A stretch of 64,000 bases of DNA from DATAZK01 sp963731205 (GTDB taxonomy: Bacteria > Actinomycetota > Actinomycetes > Frankiales > Frankiaceae), in the NCBI GenBank assembly GCA_963731205.1, contig CAVSUJ010000001.1, positions 248,001-312,000 on the forward strand, written 5' to 3'. Below, piece by piece: positions 15,516 to 23,718 of the stretch. Under the pieces are notes generated by a model. That model saw only the letters and a list, made by a program, of their open reading frames with translations. It ran no database searches and was not told where the DNA came from. Made by a program: the position numbers and the translations under genes. The first letter of the stretch is position 1; every line of letters starts with the position of its first letter.

Positions 15516-16982
15516 TCAGCTCTCCGTCTCGCTCTGATCACCCGACCAGAGGGTGTGGAACGTCCCCTCCCGATCGGTGCGGTGGTAGGTGTGGGCGCCG
15601 AAGTAGTCGCGCAGGCCCTGGATGAGCGCGGCCGGCAGGCGTTCAGCGCGTACCGCGTCGTAGTACGCGAGCGAGGAGGAGAACGCCGGGGTCGGCACAC
15701 CTGACAGCGCGGCGTCAGCGACCACGCGGCGCCATGACGGCACAGCCTTGCCGACGACGTCGGTGAAGTAGTCGTCTCCCAGCAGGAGCGGGAGGTTCGC
15801 GTCACGCTCGTAGGCCTCGGTGATGCGGTTGAGGAAGCGTGCGCGGATGATGCAGCCACCGCGCCAGATCCGCGCCATCGCGCCGCTGTCGATGCCCCAG
15901 CCGAACTCCTCGCTGGCGGCCGCGATCTGGTCGAAACCTTGCGAGTACGCCACGACTTTCGACGCGTAGAGCGCTTGGCGAACGTCATCGATGAAGGAGT
16001 CGCGATCGCTCACCGGCGGAGGCGATTCGCTGCCCGGCAGCACGCCCTGGGCGGCCTTGCGCTGCTTCACGCCACCCGAGAGGGCCCGGGCGAAAGTGGC
16101 CTCGGCGATGCCGGTGATGGGCACCCCGAGGTCGAGCGCGTTCTGCACCGTCCAGCGGCCGGTGCCTTTCTGCTCGGCCTGGTCGAGCACGATGTCCACG
16201 AAGGCCTTGCCGGTGGCGGCATCGACGTGGCCGAGCACCTTCGCCGTGATCTCGATGAGGAACGACTCGAGGTCGCCCTCGTTCCACTCCTGGAAGATCT
16301 TCGCCAGCTCTTCCGCCGACGCGCCGAGCCGCTGGCGCATCAGGTCGTAGGCCTCGGCGATGAGCTGCATGTCGGCGTACTCGATGCCGTTGTGCACCAT
16401 CTTCACGAAGTGGCCGGCGCCGTCGGGGCCGACGTGCACGCAGCAGGGCGTGTCATCCACCTGGGCCGCGATCGACTCGAAGATCGGGCCGAGCTTGCGG
16501 TAGGCCTCGTCGGAGCCGCCCGGCATGATGCTCGGCCCGTTGAGCGCGCCCTCCTCGCCGCCGGACACGCCGGCGCCGACGAAGTTCAGCTGCTGCTCCT
16601 TGAGGGCCGCCTCGCGCCGCCGCGTATCAGTGAAATGCGCGTTGCCGCAGTCGATGACGATGTCGCCGGCCTCGAGCAGCGGCACCAGCTCATCGACGAC
16701 CGCATCGGTCGGATCGCCCGCCTTGACCATGATGATGATCGCCCGCGGCTTGGCCAATGAGGCGACGAAGTCCTCGATGCTCTCGCTGGGGATGAACGTG
16801 CCCTCGCTGCCGTGCTCGTCGACGAGGGATTTGGTACGCGCGTAGGTCCTGTTGTGCAGCGCGACCTTGTGGCCGTGACGGGCCAGGTTGCGCGCGAGGT
16901 TTCGGCCCATCACCGCTAGGCCGGTGACCCCGATGTCGGCCGTGCCGACCGCGTGATCAGTGGCGAGTTGCTTGTCAGGCAT
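15516..16982 (-). CDS. gnd: 6-phosphogluconate dehydrogenase (decarboxylating)
   Basis: This 488-residue cytosolic enzyme of the oxidative pentose phosphate pathway converts 6-phosphogluconate and NADP+ to ribulose 5-phosphate, CO2 and NADPH. The Rossmann motif is GLAVMGRNLARN, the signature region is GVSGGEEGALNGPSIMPGG, and the catalytic Lys lies in GHFVKMVHNGIEY. The all-alpha C-terminal domain contains WRGGCIIRARFL and ends with the conserved AHTYHRTDREGTFHTLW tail. The length matches the long dimeric form. The ATG at 16982 is followed directly by nitronate monooxygenase downstream; 37 bases lie between its start and the end of the CPBP gene. Confidence 0.97.
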   Translation of the reverse strand: MPDKQLATDHAVGTADIGVTGLAVMGRNLARNLARHGHKVALHNRTYARTKSLVDEHGSEGTFIPSESIEDFVASLAKPRAIIIMVKAGDPTDAVVDELVPLLEAGDIVIDCGNAHFTDTRRREAALKEQQLNFVGAGVSGGEEGALNGPSIMPGGSDEAYRKLGPIFESIAAQVDDTPCCVHVGPDGAGHFVKMVHNGIEYADMQLIAEAYDLMRQRLGASAEELAKIFQEWNEGDLESFLIEITAKVLGHVDAATGKAFVDIVLDQAEQKGTGRWTVQNALDLGVPITGIAEATFARALSGGVKQRKAAQGVLPGSESPPPVSDRDSFIDDVRQALYASKVVAYSQGFDQIAAASEEFGWGIDSGAMARIWRGGCIIRARFLNRITEAYERDANLPLLLGDDYFTDVVGKAVPSWRRVVADAALSGVPTPAFSSSLAYYDAVRAERLPAALIQGLRDYFGAHTYHRTDREGTFHTLWSGDQSETES

Positions 16983-17019
16983 GCCTGGAGTCTTGCACCC
17001 TGCTGCGCCGACGGCAGAG

Positions 17020-17820
17020 CTAGGGCGTGGGGAGCCAGGAGACGTGGCCGGCGAGCACCGCGTAGCCCACGAAGGCGACGCTGTCCATCAAGGTGTGGGC
17101 GATGATGAACGGCATCACGCGCTTCCAGCGCAGGAAGAGCCAGCCGAAGATCAGCCCCATCGCGAAGTTGGCCGCGAACCCGCCGAAGCCCTGGTAGAGG
17201 TGGTAGCTGCCACGCACTGCGGCGGCGACCACCAGGGCCCTCGGCCAGTTCCATCCGAGCTGGCTGAGCCGGCGGATCAGGTAGCCGAGCACGAGGACTT
17301 CCTCGACCGTGCCGTTCTGCGCGGCCGACAGGATCAGCACCGGGATCCGCCACCAGACCTTCGGCAGGTCCTCCGGGACCACCGTGAGGTTCGCCCCGGA
17401 CGCGTGGACGATCAGGTAGAAGGCGAGCCCGGCACCGCCGACTGCCGCGGCCACCAGCGTCCCGCGCACCGCATCCCAGCGCGGCCGGCGAAAGTCGGCG
17501 CCGATGTCGTGCAGGCTCTCGCCCGAGCGCATCAGGAAGTGCGCCACCAGCAGCACCGGTACGAGGCCGAACGCGATGCCGGTGATCTGCAGCGCGAGGT
17601 CGAGCCACGGGCGTCCGGGTGCCTGGGAGCCGTTCAGCAGGGCGGTCTGCGCGCGCAGCGCCTTGCCGTTCGTCAGATCGGCCAGCAGATGCAGCAGCGC
17701 GTTGACCCCCGACGCGCCCAACGAGAGCCCGAAGACCAGCCAGACCTCCTGCACCAGCCAGCGGCGCGGGATCTGGGGGACCAGTGGCGACGCGGGTTCG
17801 TCGCTGGTCTCGGTGGCCAT
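17020..17820 (-). CDS. CPBP-family intramembrane protein (putative prenyl-protease-like)
   Basis: This 266-residue integral membrane protein has about eight hydrophobic segments. It belongs to the CPBP (CAAX protease and bacteriocin-processing) family. Motif 1 is NGTVEEVLVLGYLIRRL with the paired Glu at 173-174, motif 2 has His in YHLYQGF, and motif 3 is AHTLMD. The Arg normally four residues after the Glu pair (EExxxR) is Leu here, so proteolytic activity is doubtful. The open frame reaches 17913, but the added residues are Arg-rich and unlike the family; the Met at 17820 (MATETSDEP) precedes the first membrane helix. It is separated by 102 bases from the GntR gene. The function is unknown. 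Confidence 0.82.
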   Translation of the reverse strand: MATETSDEPASPLVPQIPRRWLVQEVWLVFGLSLGASGVNALLHLLADLTNGKALRAQTALLNGSQAPGRPWLDLALQITGIAFGLVPVLLVAHFLMRSGESLHDIGADFRRPRWDAVRGTLVAAAVGGAGLAFYLIVHASGANLTVVPEDLPKVWWRIPVLILSAAQNGTVEEVLVLGYLIRRLSQLGWNWPRALVVAAAVRGSYHLYQGFGGFAANFAMGLIFGWLFLRWKRVMPFIIAHTLMDSVAFVGYAVLAGHVSWLPTP

Positions 17821-17922
17821 GCCCACGAGTATCCGGGTCGTTCCTCGGAGCCGGCCCAGAACCGCCCCGCGTCGGCGCGAAGGCCCGCCGGTGGCGCTGC
17901 GGGGTTGACCCATCCGCGTGAG

Positions 17923-18297
17923 CTACCTGGCTATCTCCTGCACGGTTATCACTGCCTGGGCTGTGCTTCTGCCGAGGCGTCGCGCCTCGGCAAGGTAGCG
18001 GCGTGCGGCCTCCCGCAAAGCGTCGTCGGCTGGTAGCTTCCGCGGCTTCCGTTCGGTGATGAAAGTGCCGTTCCTGCCTCGGGTTCGCACCACGCCGTCG
18101 GTCTCGAGGGCCTGATAAGCCTTGGCCACTGTTCCCGGAGCGATGCGAAGGTCACGCGCAAGTTGGCGAACGGTGGGCAACCGTTCGCCGGCCGACAGCG
18201 CCCCGCTGCTCACCTGTTCGCTGATGACGCGCCGGATCTGTTCGGTCAGCGGTACGAAGGAGTCCTCGTTGATGGTGATTTGCGGCGCCGGCCTCAT
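17923..18297 (-). CDS. GntR-family regulator, YtrA type
   Basis: This 124-residue DNA-binding protein consists of the GntR winged helix (PLTEQIRRVISEQVSSGALS, ERLPTVRQLARDLRIAPGTV) plus a short helical tail of about 40 residues, the hallmark of the YtrA subfamily. YtrA regulators usually repress a linked membrane transporter or membrane-protein operon and themselves. The gene overlaps the upstream membrane-protein gene (ATGA). The promoter before that gene carries a TGTATCA/TGATACA palindrome between its -35 and -10 elements, so autorepression is a reasonable inference. The effector is unknown, though cell-envelope stress is typical of relatives. Confidence 0.9.
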   Translation of the reverse strand: MRPAPQITINEDSFVPLTEQIRRVISEQVSSGALSAGERLPTVRQLARDLRIAPGTVAKAYQALETDGVVRTRGRNGTFITERKPRKLPADDALREAARRYLAEARRLGRSTAQAVITVQEIAR

Positions 18298-19220
18298 GCG
18301 CGGATCGGCTGATTCGCGCCATCACTGATGCGCCCCGGAAACAGCACGTCACTCAGCAGAGCGGTCATCGCGATCACGATGCAGATCAGCGCAGCCAGGA
18401 GCAGTACGTGGCCATGGGTCGTATCCCATGCCGCGGTGCTGCCGCATTCACTTGGCACCGGCAGCCGATCGTCCGCGATGCTGCGCAGCATGAAAAGCAT
18501 CCCGGCTGCCAGGGACGCGCTCACCGTGACGGCGCTGCCGAGCGCAGCGCGTGTTCCAGCCTTTCGCAGCGCGAGGTCGGCAGCCGGCGCCAGCACTGCG
18601 TCAGCACCGCGGCGCGCCGTCGCCGCGGCCGCTGCGCCGGAAGCCAACAGTGCCAGGACCGCGCTCGTCCAGCCGATCGCAGGCCCGGAGAGCGAGGGCG
18701 TGTACCTGTTGAAGTAGCAGTGGGCGTGGCCGGAGGTGAGGACCGTAGCGCCGGTGTGTGTGCGCTCGATCAGCCAGGCGACGGTCGCGCCTACCGCCGT
18801 CGTGAGGGTCACCGCCAGCAAGAGCACCGGCGCGATGCCGACGAGGCCGATCACGGTGCGCCGTTCGAGGCGCGCTATACGCACCGCGCCAACAGGACCG
18901 GAGGTTCGCCACCACTGGGCGGCCGCCAAGCCGCCCGTCGATCCTGCCAGGACGGCCACGAGGCTCAGGGGGAGGCTGTTGCGTGCAATGAATACCGGCA
19001 CTGCCATCGTGAGCGCACCGATCAAGGCACCTCGACGTCGCCACGAGGCCATGACCCGCGCCGCGGCGAGAGATGTCGCGAACTCGTCGGCGTCGATCGC
19101 CTGCGCCTTGAAAAGCCTTTCGGGGATCGCGAGCAGCCCCGCCGACCTTCGCGGCTGAAGTCGTGCACCGACGACAAGAATGCCCACGGCGAGCAACACA
19201 GCCAGCAGATCTGCACGCAC
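18294..19220 (-). CDS. Hypothetical multi-spanning membrane protein
   Basis: I do not recognise a family. The 308-residue product has about six to seven hydrophobic segments, starting almost at residue 1 (LLAVLLAVGILVVGA), with a cytosolic Ala/Arg-rich loop (about 40-90), and no motif of known catalytic use. The frame is open upstream to 19436 and an ATG is available at 19271. However, a good promoter (TTGACG, 17 bases, AATGAT) with an operator sits at 19224-19255, inside that longer reading. I therefore prefer the GTG at 19220, six bases after the -10 element, which implies a leaderless message. It is co-transcribed with the YtrA-type regulator (ATGA overlap). A membrane partner of that regulator, such as a simplified transporter-like protein, is the likely role. 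Confidence 0.6.
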   Translation of the reverse strand: MRADLLAVLLAVGILVVGARLQPRRSAGLLAIPERLFKAQAIDADEFATSLAAARVMASWRRRGALIGALTMAVPVFIARNSLPLSLVAVLAGSTGGLAAAQWWRTSGPVGAVRIARLERRTVIGLVGIAPVLLLAVTLTTAVGATVAWLIERTHTGATVLTSGHAHCYFNRYTPSLSGPAIGWTSAVLALLASGAAAAATARRGADAVLAPAADLALRKAGTRAALGSAVTVSASLAAGMLFMLRSIADDRLPVPSECGSTAAWDTTHGHVLLLAALICIVIAMTALLSDVLFPGRISDGANQPIRA

Positions 19221-19223
19221 ATC

Positions 19224-19255
19224 TGTATCATTGGGCTGATACAAAAAGGCGTCAA
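19224..19255 (-). promoter_or_regulatory. Promoter with embedded operator for the membrane protein-GntR operon
   Basis: On the minus strand TTGACG (19255-19250), a 17-base spacer and AATGAT (19232-19227) form a good sigma-70-type promoter. A 7-base inverted repeat, TGTATCA-GCCCAA-TGATACA (19243-19224), covers the spacer and the -10 element. Binding there would block polymerase. The linked YtrA-type regulator is the natural candidate. The first codon at 19220 lies at about the expected transcription start. Confidence 0.6.
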
Positions 19256-19342
19256 GAGCGACACGTGCCATCCCTTCCGCCCAAGCGCCGCCGGACTGAC
19301 ACCGCGAGAGTCGCGGGATCGCGATATGCCAAGGTGTCAGCC

Positions 19343-20518
19343 GTGACGAGCGACGGACCGCTGCTGGCCGCTGACGAATACTTCGTGCACCAGATCGTCG
19401 AGACCCAGGCGTATGTGGCGCATGCCGACCGGTCATGGACCGAGAAGGTCTGCGCGATGGCGGCGGCGCGGGACGGGTCGTTGCAGGTCGGCTTCGGGGT
19501 CGGAAAGTACACCAATCGCAACGTTTTCGACGGGTACGCGAGCGTCTCCCGCGGCACGCAGCAGTGGACGGTACGCGCCAGCAGGCGGCTCGCCGATGCC
19601 CCCGGCGAGCTCGGGGCCGGGCCGCTCGCGTACGACATCGTGGAGCCGCTGCGGCGGATTCGCTTCTCGTGCCTGCCCGCAGCGGGGGAGCGGCTTCCGG
19701 TGCCGATCGCGTTCGACTGGACGTTCACGACCGTCGCGTCGCCGGTGCTCGAAGCGCGTGACCACACCCGGGCACGCGGCGGTTTCCGGCTCGACACCGA
19801 GCTGCTGCGCTACCACCAGTCGGGGCTCGCCGAAGGGTGGGTAGAGGTCAACGGGCAACGCACCGAGATCACCACCGACGGCTGGTTCAGCACCCGTGAC
19901 CATTCCTGGGGCGTACGCCATGACGTGGGGCTACCGCCGAACGACCTCGAGCCCTCGCACGGCCTCGGCAACGGGGTGGCGTTCCGCTTCTCCTGGTCGC
20001 CGATGGTGCTGCAGCGCGCCGACGGCAGCTACTACGCGATGCACCACCAGTACCGCGAGACGAGCGCCTTCGGCTACCAGGAGCGCCGCTTCGAAGGCAC
20101 GGTCGAGGAGCCCGACGGCAGCGTCCTGCCCATGGCGGCGCTGGAGCCGGTGCTGCGCTACGACACGGCGAACCGTCGCATCCTCGGCGGCACGCTGAAC
20201 TTCACGATGGCCGACGGATCGGCACGGCCGGTCACCGTGGAAGCGCTCGGCGATACGGGCGTGCATCTCGGCCTCGGGCTCTACTTCGGCCTCGACGGTC
20301 ACCATCACGGCGAGTGGCGCGGCGCGCTGCACGTCGACGGCGAGCACATCCCCGACTGCACCGACCCGGCCGTCGCGCCGCGCATCCATCAGATTCGCGA
20401 CGCGGTGATGCGGGTGAGCGATCCGGTCGGCGGCGGCACCGGCTGGTGCAACATGCAGACCATGATTGTCGGCGCCTGGCCCGACCTCGGGCTGACCGAG
20501 GAGACGTCCTTCATCTAG
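19343..20518 (+). CDS. AttH-like / DUF7064-type protein of unknown function
   Basis: This 391-residue soluble protein has a high beta content. I recognise the motif TRDHSWGVR (near residue 195) and the general AttH/lipocalin-like layout found in large, poorly characterised actinobacterial and proteobacterial families that occur beside steroid, terpenoid and aromatic catabolic genes. The first half ends in a DHTRARGGFRLDTE segment and the second half includes QYRETSAFGYQERRFEG. The frame is open from 19163; the GTG at 19343 (MTSDGPLLAADEYFVHQIVE) matches the expected start, with a GTG at 19334 as the alternative. No signal peptide is visible. A role in binding or modifying a hydrophobic substrate is possible but not shown. 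Confidence 0.6.
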   Translation: MTSDGPLLAADEYFVHQIVETQAYVAHADRSWTEKVCAMAAARDGSLQVGFGVGKYTNRNVFDGYASVSRGTQQWTVRASRRLADAPGELGAGPLAYDIVEPLRRIRFSCLPAAGERLPVPIAFDWTFTTVASPVLEARDHTRARGGFRLDTELLRYHQSGLAEGWVEVNGQRTEITTDGWFSTRDHSWGVRHDVGLPPNDLEPSHGLGNGVAFRFSWSPMVLQRADGSYYAMHHQYRETSAFGYQERRFEGTVEEPDGSVLPMAALEPVLRYDTANRRILGGTLNFTMADGSARPVTVEALGDTGVHLGLGLYFGLDGHHHGEWRGALHVDGEHIPDCTDPAVAPRIHQIRDAVMRVSDPVGGGTGWCNMQTMIVGAWPDLGLTEETSFI

Positions 20519-20534
20519 AGCGGCACCCGCGGTT

Positions 20535-20580
20535 GGCGCCACCATCAGCGTGGTCTATGTGACGCCGCGATGGTGGCACC
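20535..20580. terminator. Bidirectional hairpin between convergent genes
   Basis: GGCGCCACCATC pairs with GATGGTGGCACC (one mismatch). An inner stem, GCGT with ACGC, extends the structure. It lies between the AttH-like gene (+) and folD (-), which converge, so it can serve both as a terminator. Confidence 0.55.
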
Positions 20581-20636
20581 GGCGTACGAGAGCGGCCGGC
20601 TGGGGCGGCGCCACCACTAAGCGCCGTCAGACGGCC

Positions 20637-21542
20637 CTAGGCGGCGCTGGCGCGCTCGGCGGCGGCGACGGCGTTGCGGAAGAGCATGGCGACCGTGGTC
20701 GGGCCGACGCCCCCGACGCGGGGCGTGATGGCCCCGGCGACGGCCTCGCAGCTCTCGTCGACATCGGGGAGCAGCCGGCGACCCTCGTAGCGCACCCCGC
20801 CGCCGATGACGGTCGAGCCGGGCTTGACGTGCTCGGGCTGGATGATCCCGGGAACGCCGGCGGCCGCGATGAGGATGTCGGCGCGCTGGGTGTAGCGCGC
20901 CCAGTCGGCGACGCCGGTGTGCACGACCGTCACCGCAGCGTTGGCGGTCGGGCGCTTCTGCGCGAGCATCACGGCGAGCGGGCGCCCGAGCGTGGCGCCG
21001 CGGCCCAAGATGACGACCTCACGTCCGGCGACGGGGATCTCGTAGAACGCGAGCAGCGCCTCGATGCCCGCGGGGGTACATGGCAGCGGCCCGGGCAGGC
21101 CGAGCGAGAGCCGCCCGACGTTGAGCGGGTGCATGCCGTCGACGTCCTTGTCGGGGTTCATCGAGGCGAGCGCGGCGTCGTAGTCGAGGTGGCCCGGGAT
21201 CGGGTGCTGCACCAGCATCCCGTGCACCGCCGGGTCATTGTTGAACTTGGCGATGACCTTGACCAGATCGTCCTGCGTGGCGGACGCGGGCAGGTGCTCG
21301 TGGGGGGACTCGAAGCCGAGCTCGCCCGCCTGGCGCTGCTTGACGCGGATGTAGCCGGCGCTGGCGTCGTCGTCGCCGACCAGGATGGTCGCCAGGCTCG
21401 GGGTGATCCCGTGCTCGCGCAGCTTCGCCGCCCGGTTGGCGACCTCGGAGAGGACGGCTTCGGCGACGGGCTTGCCGGGAAGCATGCGGGCGGTGCCGTC
21501 AGGGTTTGCAGCGGTCGGTGCTGTTCCAGCAGTGTCGGCCAT
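20637..21542 (-). CDS. folD: Bifunctional methylenetetrahydrofolate dehydrogenase/cyclohydrolase
   Basis: FolD interconverts 5,10-methylene-, 5,10-methenyl- and 10-formyl-tetrahydrofolate in the cytosol using NADP. The product is about 301 residues. The substrate-site Tyr-x-x-x-Lys is in SAGYIRVKQRQ, followed by the conserved DKDVDGMHPLN, CTPAGIEALL and the C-terminal GGVGPTTVAMLFRNA. The nucleotide loop reads GRGATLGRP, a variant of the usual GRSxxVGxP. Two starts are close (21551 and 21542); GGGG before 21542 supports MADTAGTAPT. The gene is single, convergent with the upstream AttH-like gene and divergent from the MFS transporter. Confidence 0.95.
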   Translation of the reverse strand: MADTAGTAPTAANPDGTARMLPGKPVAEAVLSEVANRAAKLREHGITPSLATILVGDDDASAGYIRVKQRQAGELGFESPHEHLPASATQDDLVKVIAKFNNDPAVHGMLVQHPIPGHLDYDAALASMNPDKDVDGMHPLNVGRLSLGLPGPLPCTPAGIEALLAFYEIPVAGREVVILGRGATLGRPLAVMLAQKRPTANAAVTVVHTGVADWARYTQRADILIAAAGVPGIIQPEHVKPGSTVIGGGVRYEGRRLLPDVDESCEAVAGAITPRVGGVGPTTVAMLFRNAVAAAERASAA

Positions 21543-21606
21543 GCCCCGCATTCTGCCGCAGACCGAGCTCGATCGGCGAGCAGATCGCAGGTAGAGTCGG
21601 CCGCGT

Positions 21607-21646
21607 TCGTATCACATCTCAGGAATCGTATCCCATATATTAGGAA
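21607..21646. repeat. Two tandem near-identical repeats in the folD/MFS divergent promoter
   Basis: TCGTATCACATCTCAGGAA (21607-21625) is followed immediately by TCGTATCCCATATATTAGGAA (21626-21646). They share TCGTATC-CAT and AGGAA, and the second copy includes the ribosome site of the MFS gene. A tandem pair in a divergent promoter suggests a cooperative regulator site or a recent duplication; the regulator is unknown. Confidence 0.5.
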
Positions 21647-21651
21647 TGCCA

Positions 21652-22866
21652 ATGGCCGAGAGCGTCACGGTGCTGAGCCCGCGCCGGCGCTGGGTGATGC
21701 TCGCGGTCAGCATGGCGGCGCAGGGCGCGAGTGCCCTCTACGCCAACGGGGCGGCCTTCCTGATCCCGGTGCTGCACGATCGGCGCCATCTCAGCCTGGC
21801 CGCCGCGGGCGTGCTGGTGGCGATGCCGACGCTCGGGTTCGTCCTGACGCTGATCGCCTGGGGTGCGTTGGTGGACCGCGTGGGTGAGCGGCGGGTGCTG
21901 GTCATCGGCCTGCTCATCACCGCTGCCGCAGCGGCAGGCGCGGCCTTGTCGGGCCCGTACGTGCTCATCGGGGCTTTCCTGTTGCTCGGCGGCATGGCGG
22001 CAGCGAGCACGAATGCCGCGAGCGGGCGGGTGGTCGTCGGCTGGTTCCCGCCGCATCAGCGCGGCTTCGCGATGGGAATCCGGCAGATGGCACAGCCGCT
22101 CGGGGTGGGACTGGCCGCGCTGACCATCCCGGCGCTCGCCGCCGCGCACGGGCTTGGCGGAGCGCTCGCTCTGCCGGCGGCCGTCGCCGGGGTGATGGCG
22201 GTCGCGTGCGCGGTGCTGGTGAAGGATCCGCCGCGCGTGTCGCGGGCGGAGGCGGCGCCGGAGGCGCTGGCCAACCCCTACCGCACGAGTTCGCTGCTCT
22301 GGCGTATCCACGGGGTGTCGGTGCTGCTGGTCGTCCCGCAATTCGTGGTGTGGACCTATGGGCTGGTGTGGCTGATCAGCGACCGCGGCTGGTCGGCGGG
22401 CGCCGCCGGAGTGCTGATCACGGTCGCGCAGCTGCTCGGCGCCGCCGGGCGGATGGCGGCGGGAGCGTGGTCGGACCGGGTGGGCAGTCGCATGAGGCCG
22501 CTGCGAGCCGTCGCCGTTGCTGCGTCGACGGTGATGCTGGCGTTGGCGTTCACCGACTGGCTCGATTCCTCAGCGGCCGTGGTGCTGCTCGTGGCGGCGA
22601 CGGTCATCAGCGTCGCCGACAACGGGCTCGCGTTCACCTCGGTCGCCGAGATCGGCGGCCCGTTCTGGGGCGGCCGGGCGATGGGTGCGCAGAACACGGC
22701 CCAGTTCCTGGCCGCTTCGGCGGTGCCGCCGGTACTCGGTGCCCTGATCGGTGCCGTGGGCTACCCGCTCGCCTTTGCGCTCACGGCCATATTGCCGGCC
22801 ATTGCCGTTCCGATCGTGCCTGTCGAGCTGGAACGCTCAAGCATGGGTGTGCGTGTGGGCGTGTGA
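21652..22866 (+). CDS. Major facilitator superfamily transporter
   Basis: This 404-residue inner-membrane secondary transporter has about 12 hydrophobic helices. The loop 2-3 signature appears as GALVDRVGERRVLVIG, with the second half repeat GAWSDRVGSRMRPLR. The helix 4 region AASTNAASGRVVVGWFPPHQ followed by RGFAMGIRQ resembles nitrate/NarK-like and multidrug-type MFS members. Two ATG codons are six bases apart. AGGA abuts the first (21646) but lies six bases before the second, so 21652 is the start. The 3' end overlaps the convergent cbiX gene by 30 bases. The substrate is not predictable; proximity to the cobalamin operon is probably accidental since the genes converge. Confidence 0.85.
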   Translation: MAESVTVLSPRRRWVMLAVSMAAQGASALYANGAAFLIPVLHDRRHLSLAAAGVLVAMPTLGFVLTLIAWGALVDRVGERRVLVIGLLITAAAAAGAALSGPYVLIGAFLLLGGMAAASTNAASGRVVVGWFPPHQRGFAMGIRQMAQPLGVGLAALTIPALAAAHGLGGALALPAAVAGVMAVACAVLVKDPPRVSRAEAAPEALANPYRTSSLLWRIHGVSVLLVVPQFVVWTYGLVWLISDRGWSAGAAGVLITVAQLLGAAGRMAAGAWSDRVGSRMRPLRAVAVAASTVMLALAFTDWLDSSAAVVLLVAATVISVADNGLAFTSVAEIGGPFWGGRAMGAQNTAQFLAASAVPPVLGALIGAVGYPLAFALTAILPAIAVPIVPVELERSSMGVRVGV

Positions 22867-23718
22867 CGGATCGTCCGGATGGTCGTGGGGATGCTGCTGC
22901 GCGCCGACCCGATCTTCGAAGCCGGGCATGGCGATCCGGTAGAGGCAGGTGTCGCAATTCATCCGGATGTCGCCGACCCGCGCCTCCTGCGCCCGCTCGA
23001 GCACGAGCTCCGCGAGCGCCGGCTCGGGGCCGATGACCTCAGCGCACCGCACGTCGAGCCCCGGATGCTCGGACGCCCAGCCGCGCGCCTGCTCCTGCGT
23101 GCGGCTGGGCAGGACGCCGGCGAACAGGAAGTACGGGAGCACCACGATCCGCTGCGCGCCGAGCCGCCGGGCCCGCTCGAGCGCGGCCGGCACGCTGGGC
23201 TCGGCAAGGCTGATGAAGGCCGGCTCGACCCCGGCAAGGCCGCGGCCTTCCTGCAGGAGCCGGGCGACTTTCACGTGCTCGGCGTTGGCGTCGGGATCGC
23301 TGGAGCCGCGCCCCACGAGGACGACCGTGGTCTCGGCCCGCTCCTCGGCGGCCAGCACGTCACCGAGGCGCCGGTCGAGCAGCTCGAGCAGGACGGGATG
23401 GGGGCCGAGCGGCCGGCCGTAGCGGTAGGCCAGGCCGGGATGGCGCTGCTGCTCGCGGGCGAGCGCTGCCGGGATGTCGCCCTTGGCATGGCCGGCGGCG
23501 ACCAGCACGAGGGGAACGACGTCGAGATCGCGCGCTCCGAGATCGACGAGCTCCGACACCGCCTCGCGCAGCGGCGGCGCGGACAGTTCGATGAACCCGC
23601 CGCGGACGGGGCTGCGCGGATCGGCGCGCTCGGCGACCCGCTGGACGAGTTCGGCGAAGCCGGCCACGCCCGCGGCGTCGCGGGTGCCATGGCCGACGAT
23701 CAGCAGCGGGTGGGTCAT
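22837..23718 (-). CDS. cbiX: Sirohydrochlorin cobaltochelatase CbiX, long form
   Basis: CbiX inserts Co2+ into sirohydrochlorin, the early cobalt step of cobalamin synthesis. The 293-residue long form has two chelatase repeats: LLIVGHGTRDAAGVAGF with metal His in the N-terminal half, and VLVGRGSSDPDANAEH with RIVVLPYFLFAGVL in the C-terminal half. The tail carries MNCDTCLYR, the MxCxxC motif that binds a 4Fe-4S cluster in some CbiX proteins. It ends in a His/Asp-rich stretch (HPHDHPDDPSHAHTHTHA) likely to store or deliver metal. It is the last gene of the riboswitch operon, overlapping cobH by four bases (ATGA), and converges on the MFS gene with 30 overlapping bases. Confidence 0.92.
   Translation of the reverse strand: MTHPLLIVGHGTRDAAGVAGFAELVQRVAERADPRSPVRGGFIELSAPPLREAVSELVDLGARDLDVVPLVLVAAGHAKGDIPAALAREQQRHPGLAYRYGRPLGPHPVLLELLDRRLGDVLAAEERAETTVVLVGRGSSDPDANAEHVKVARLLQEGRGLAGVEPAFISLAEPSVPAALERARRLGAQRIVVLPYFLFAGVLPSRTQEQARGWASEHPGLDVRCAEVIGPEPALAELVLERAQEARVGDIRMNCDTCLYRIAMPGFEDRVGAQQHPHDHPDDPSHAHTHTHA

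Noticed and set aside
19221..19436. Longer N-termini of the membrane protein (starts at 19436 or 19271)
   Set aside because: They contain a good promoter with an operator, and the added sequence is not membrane-like. The ATG at 19271 remains a fallback.
21646..21648. First ATG of the MFS transporter as the start
   Set aside because: The AGGA site touches it directly; the ATG six bases later has proper spacing.
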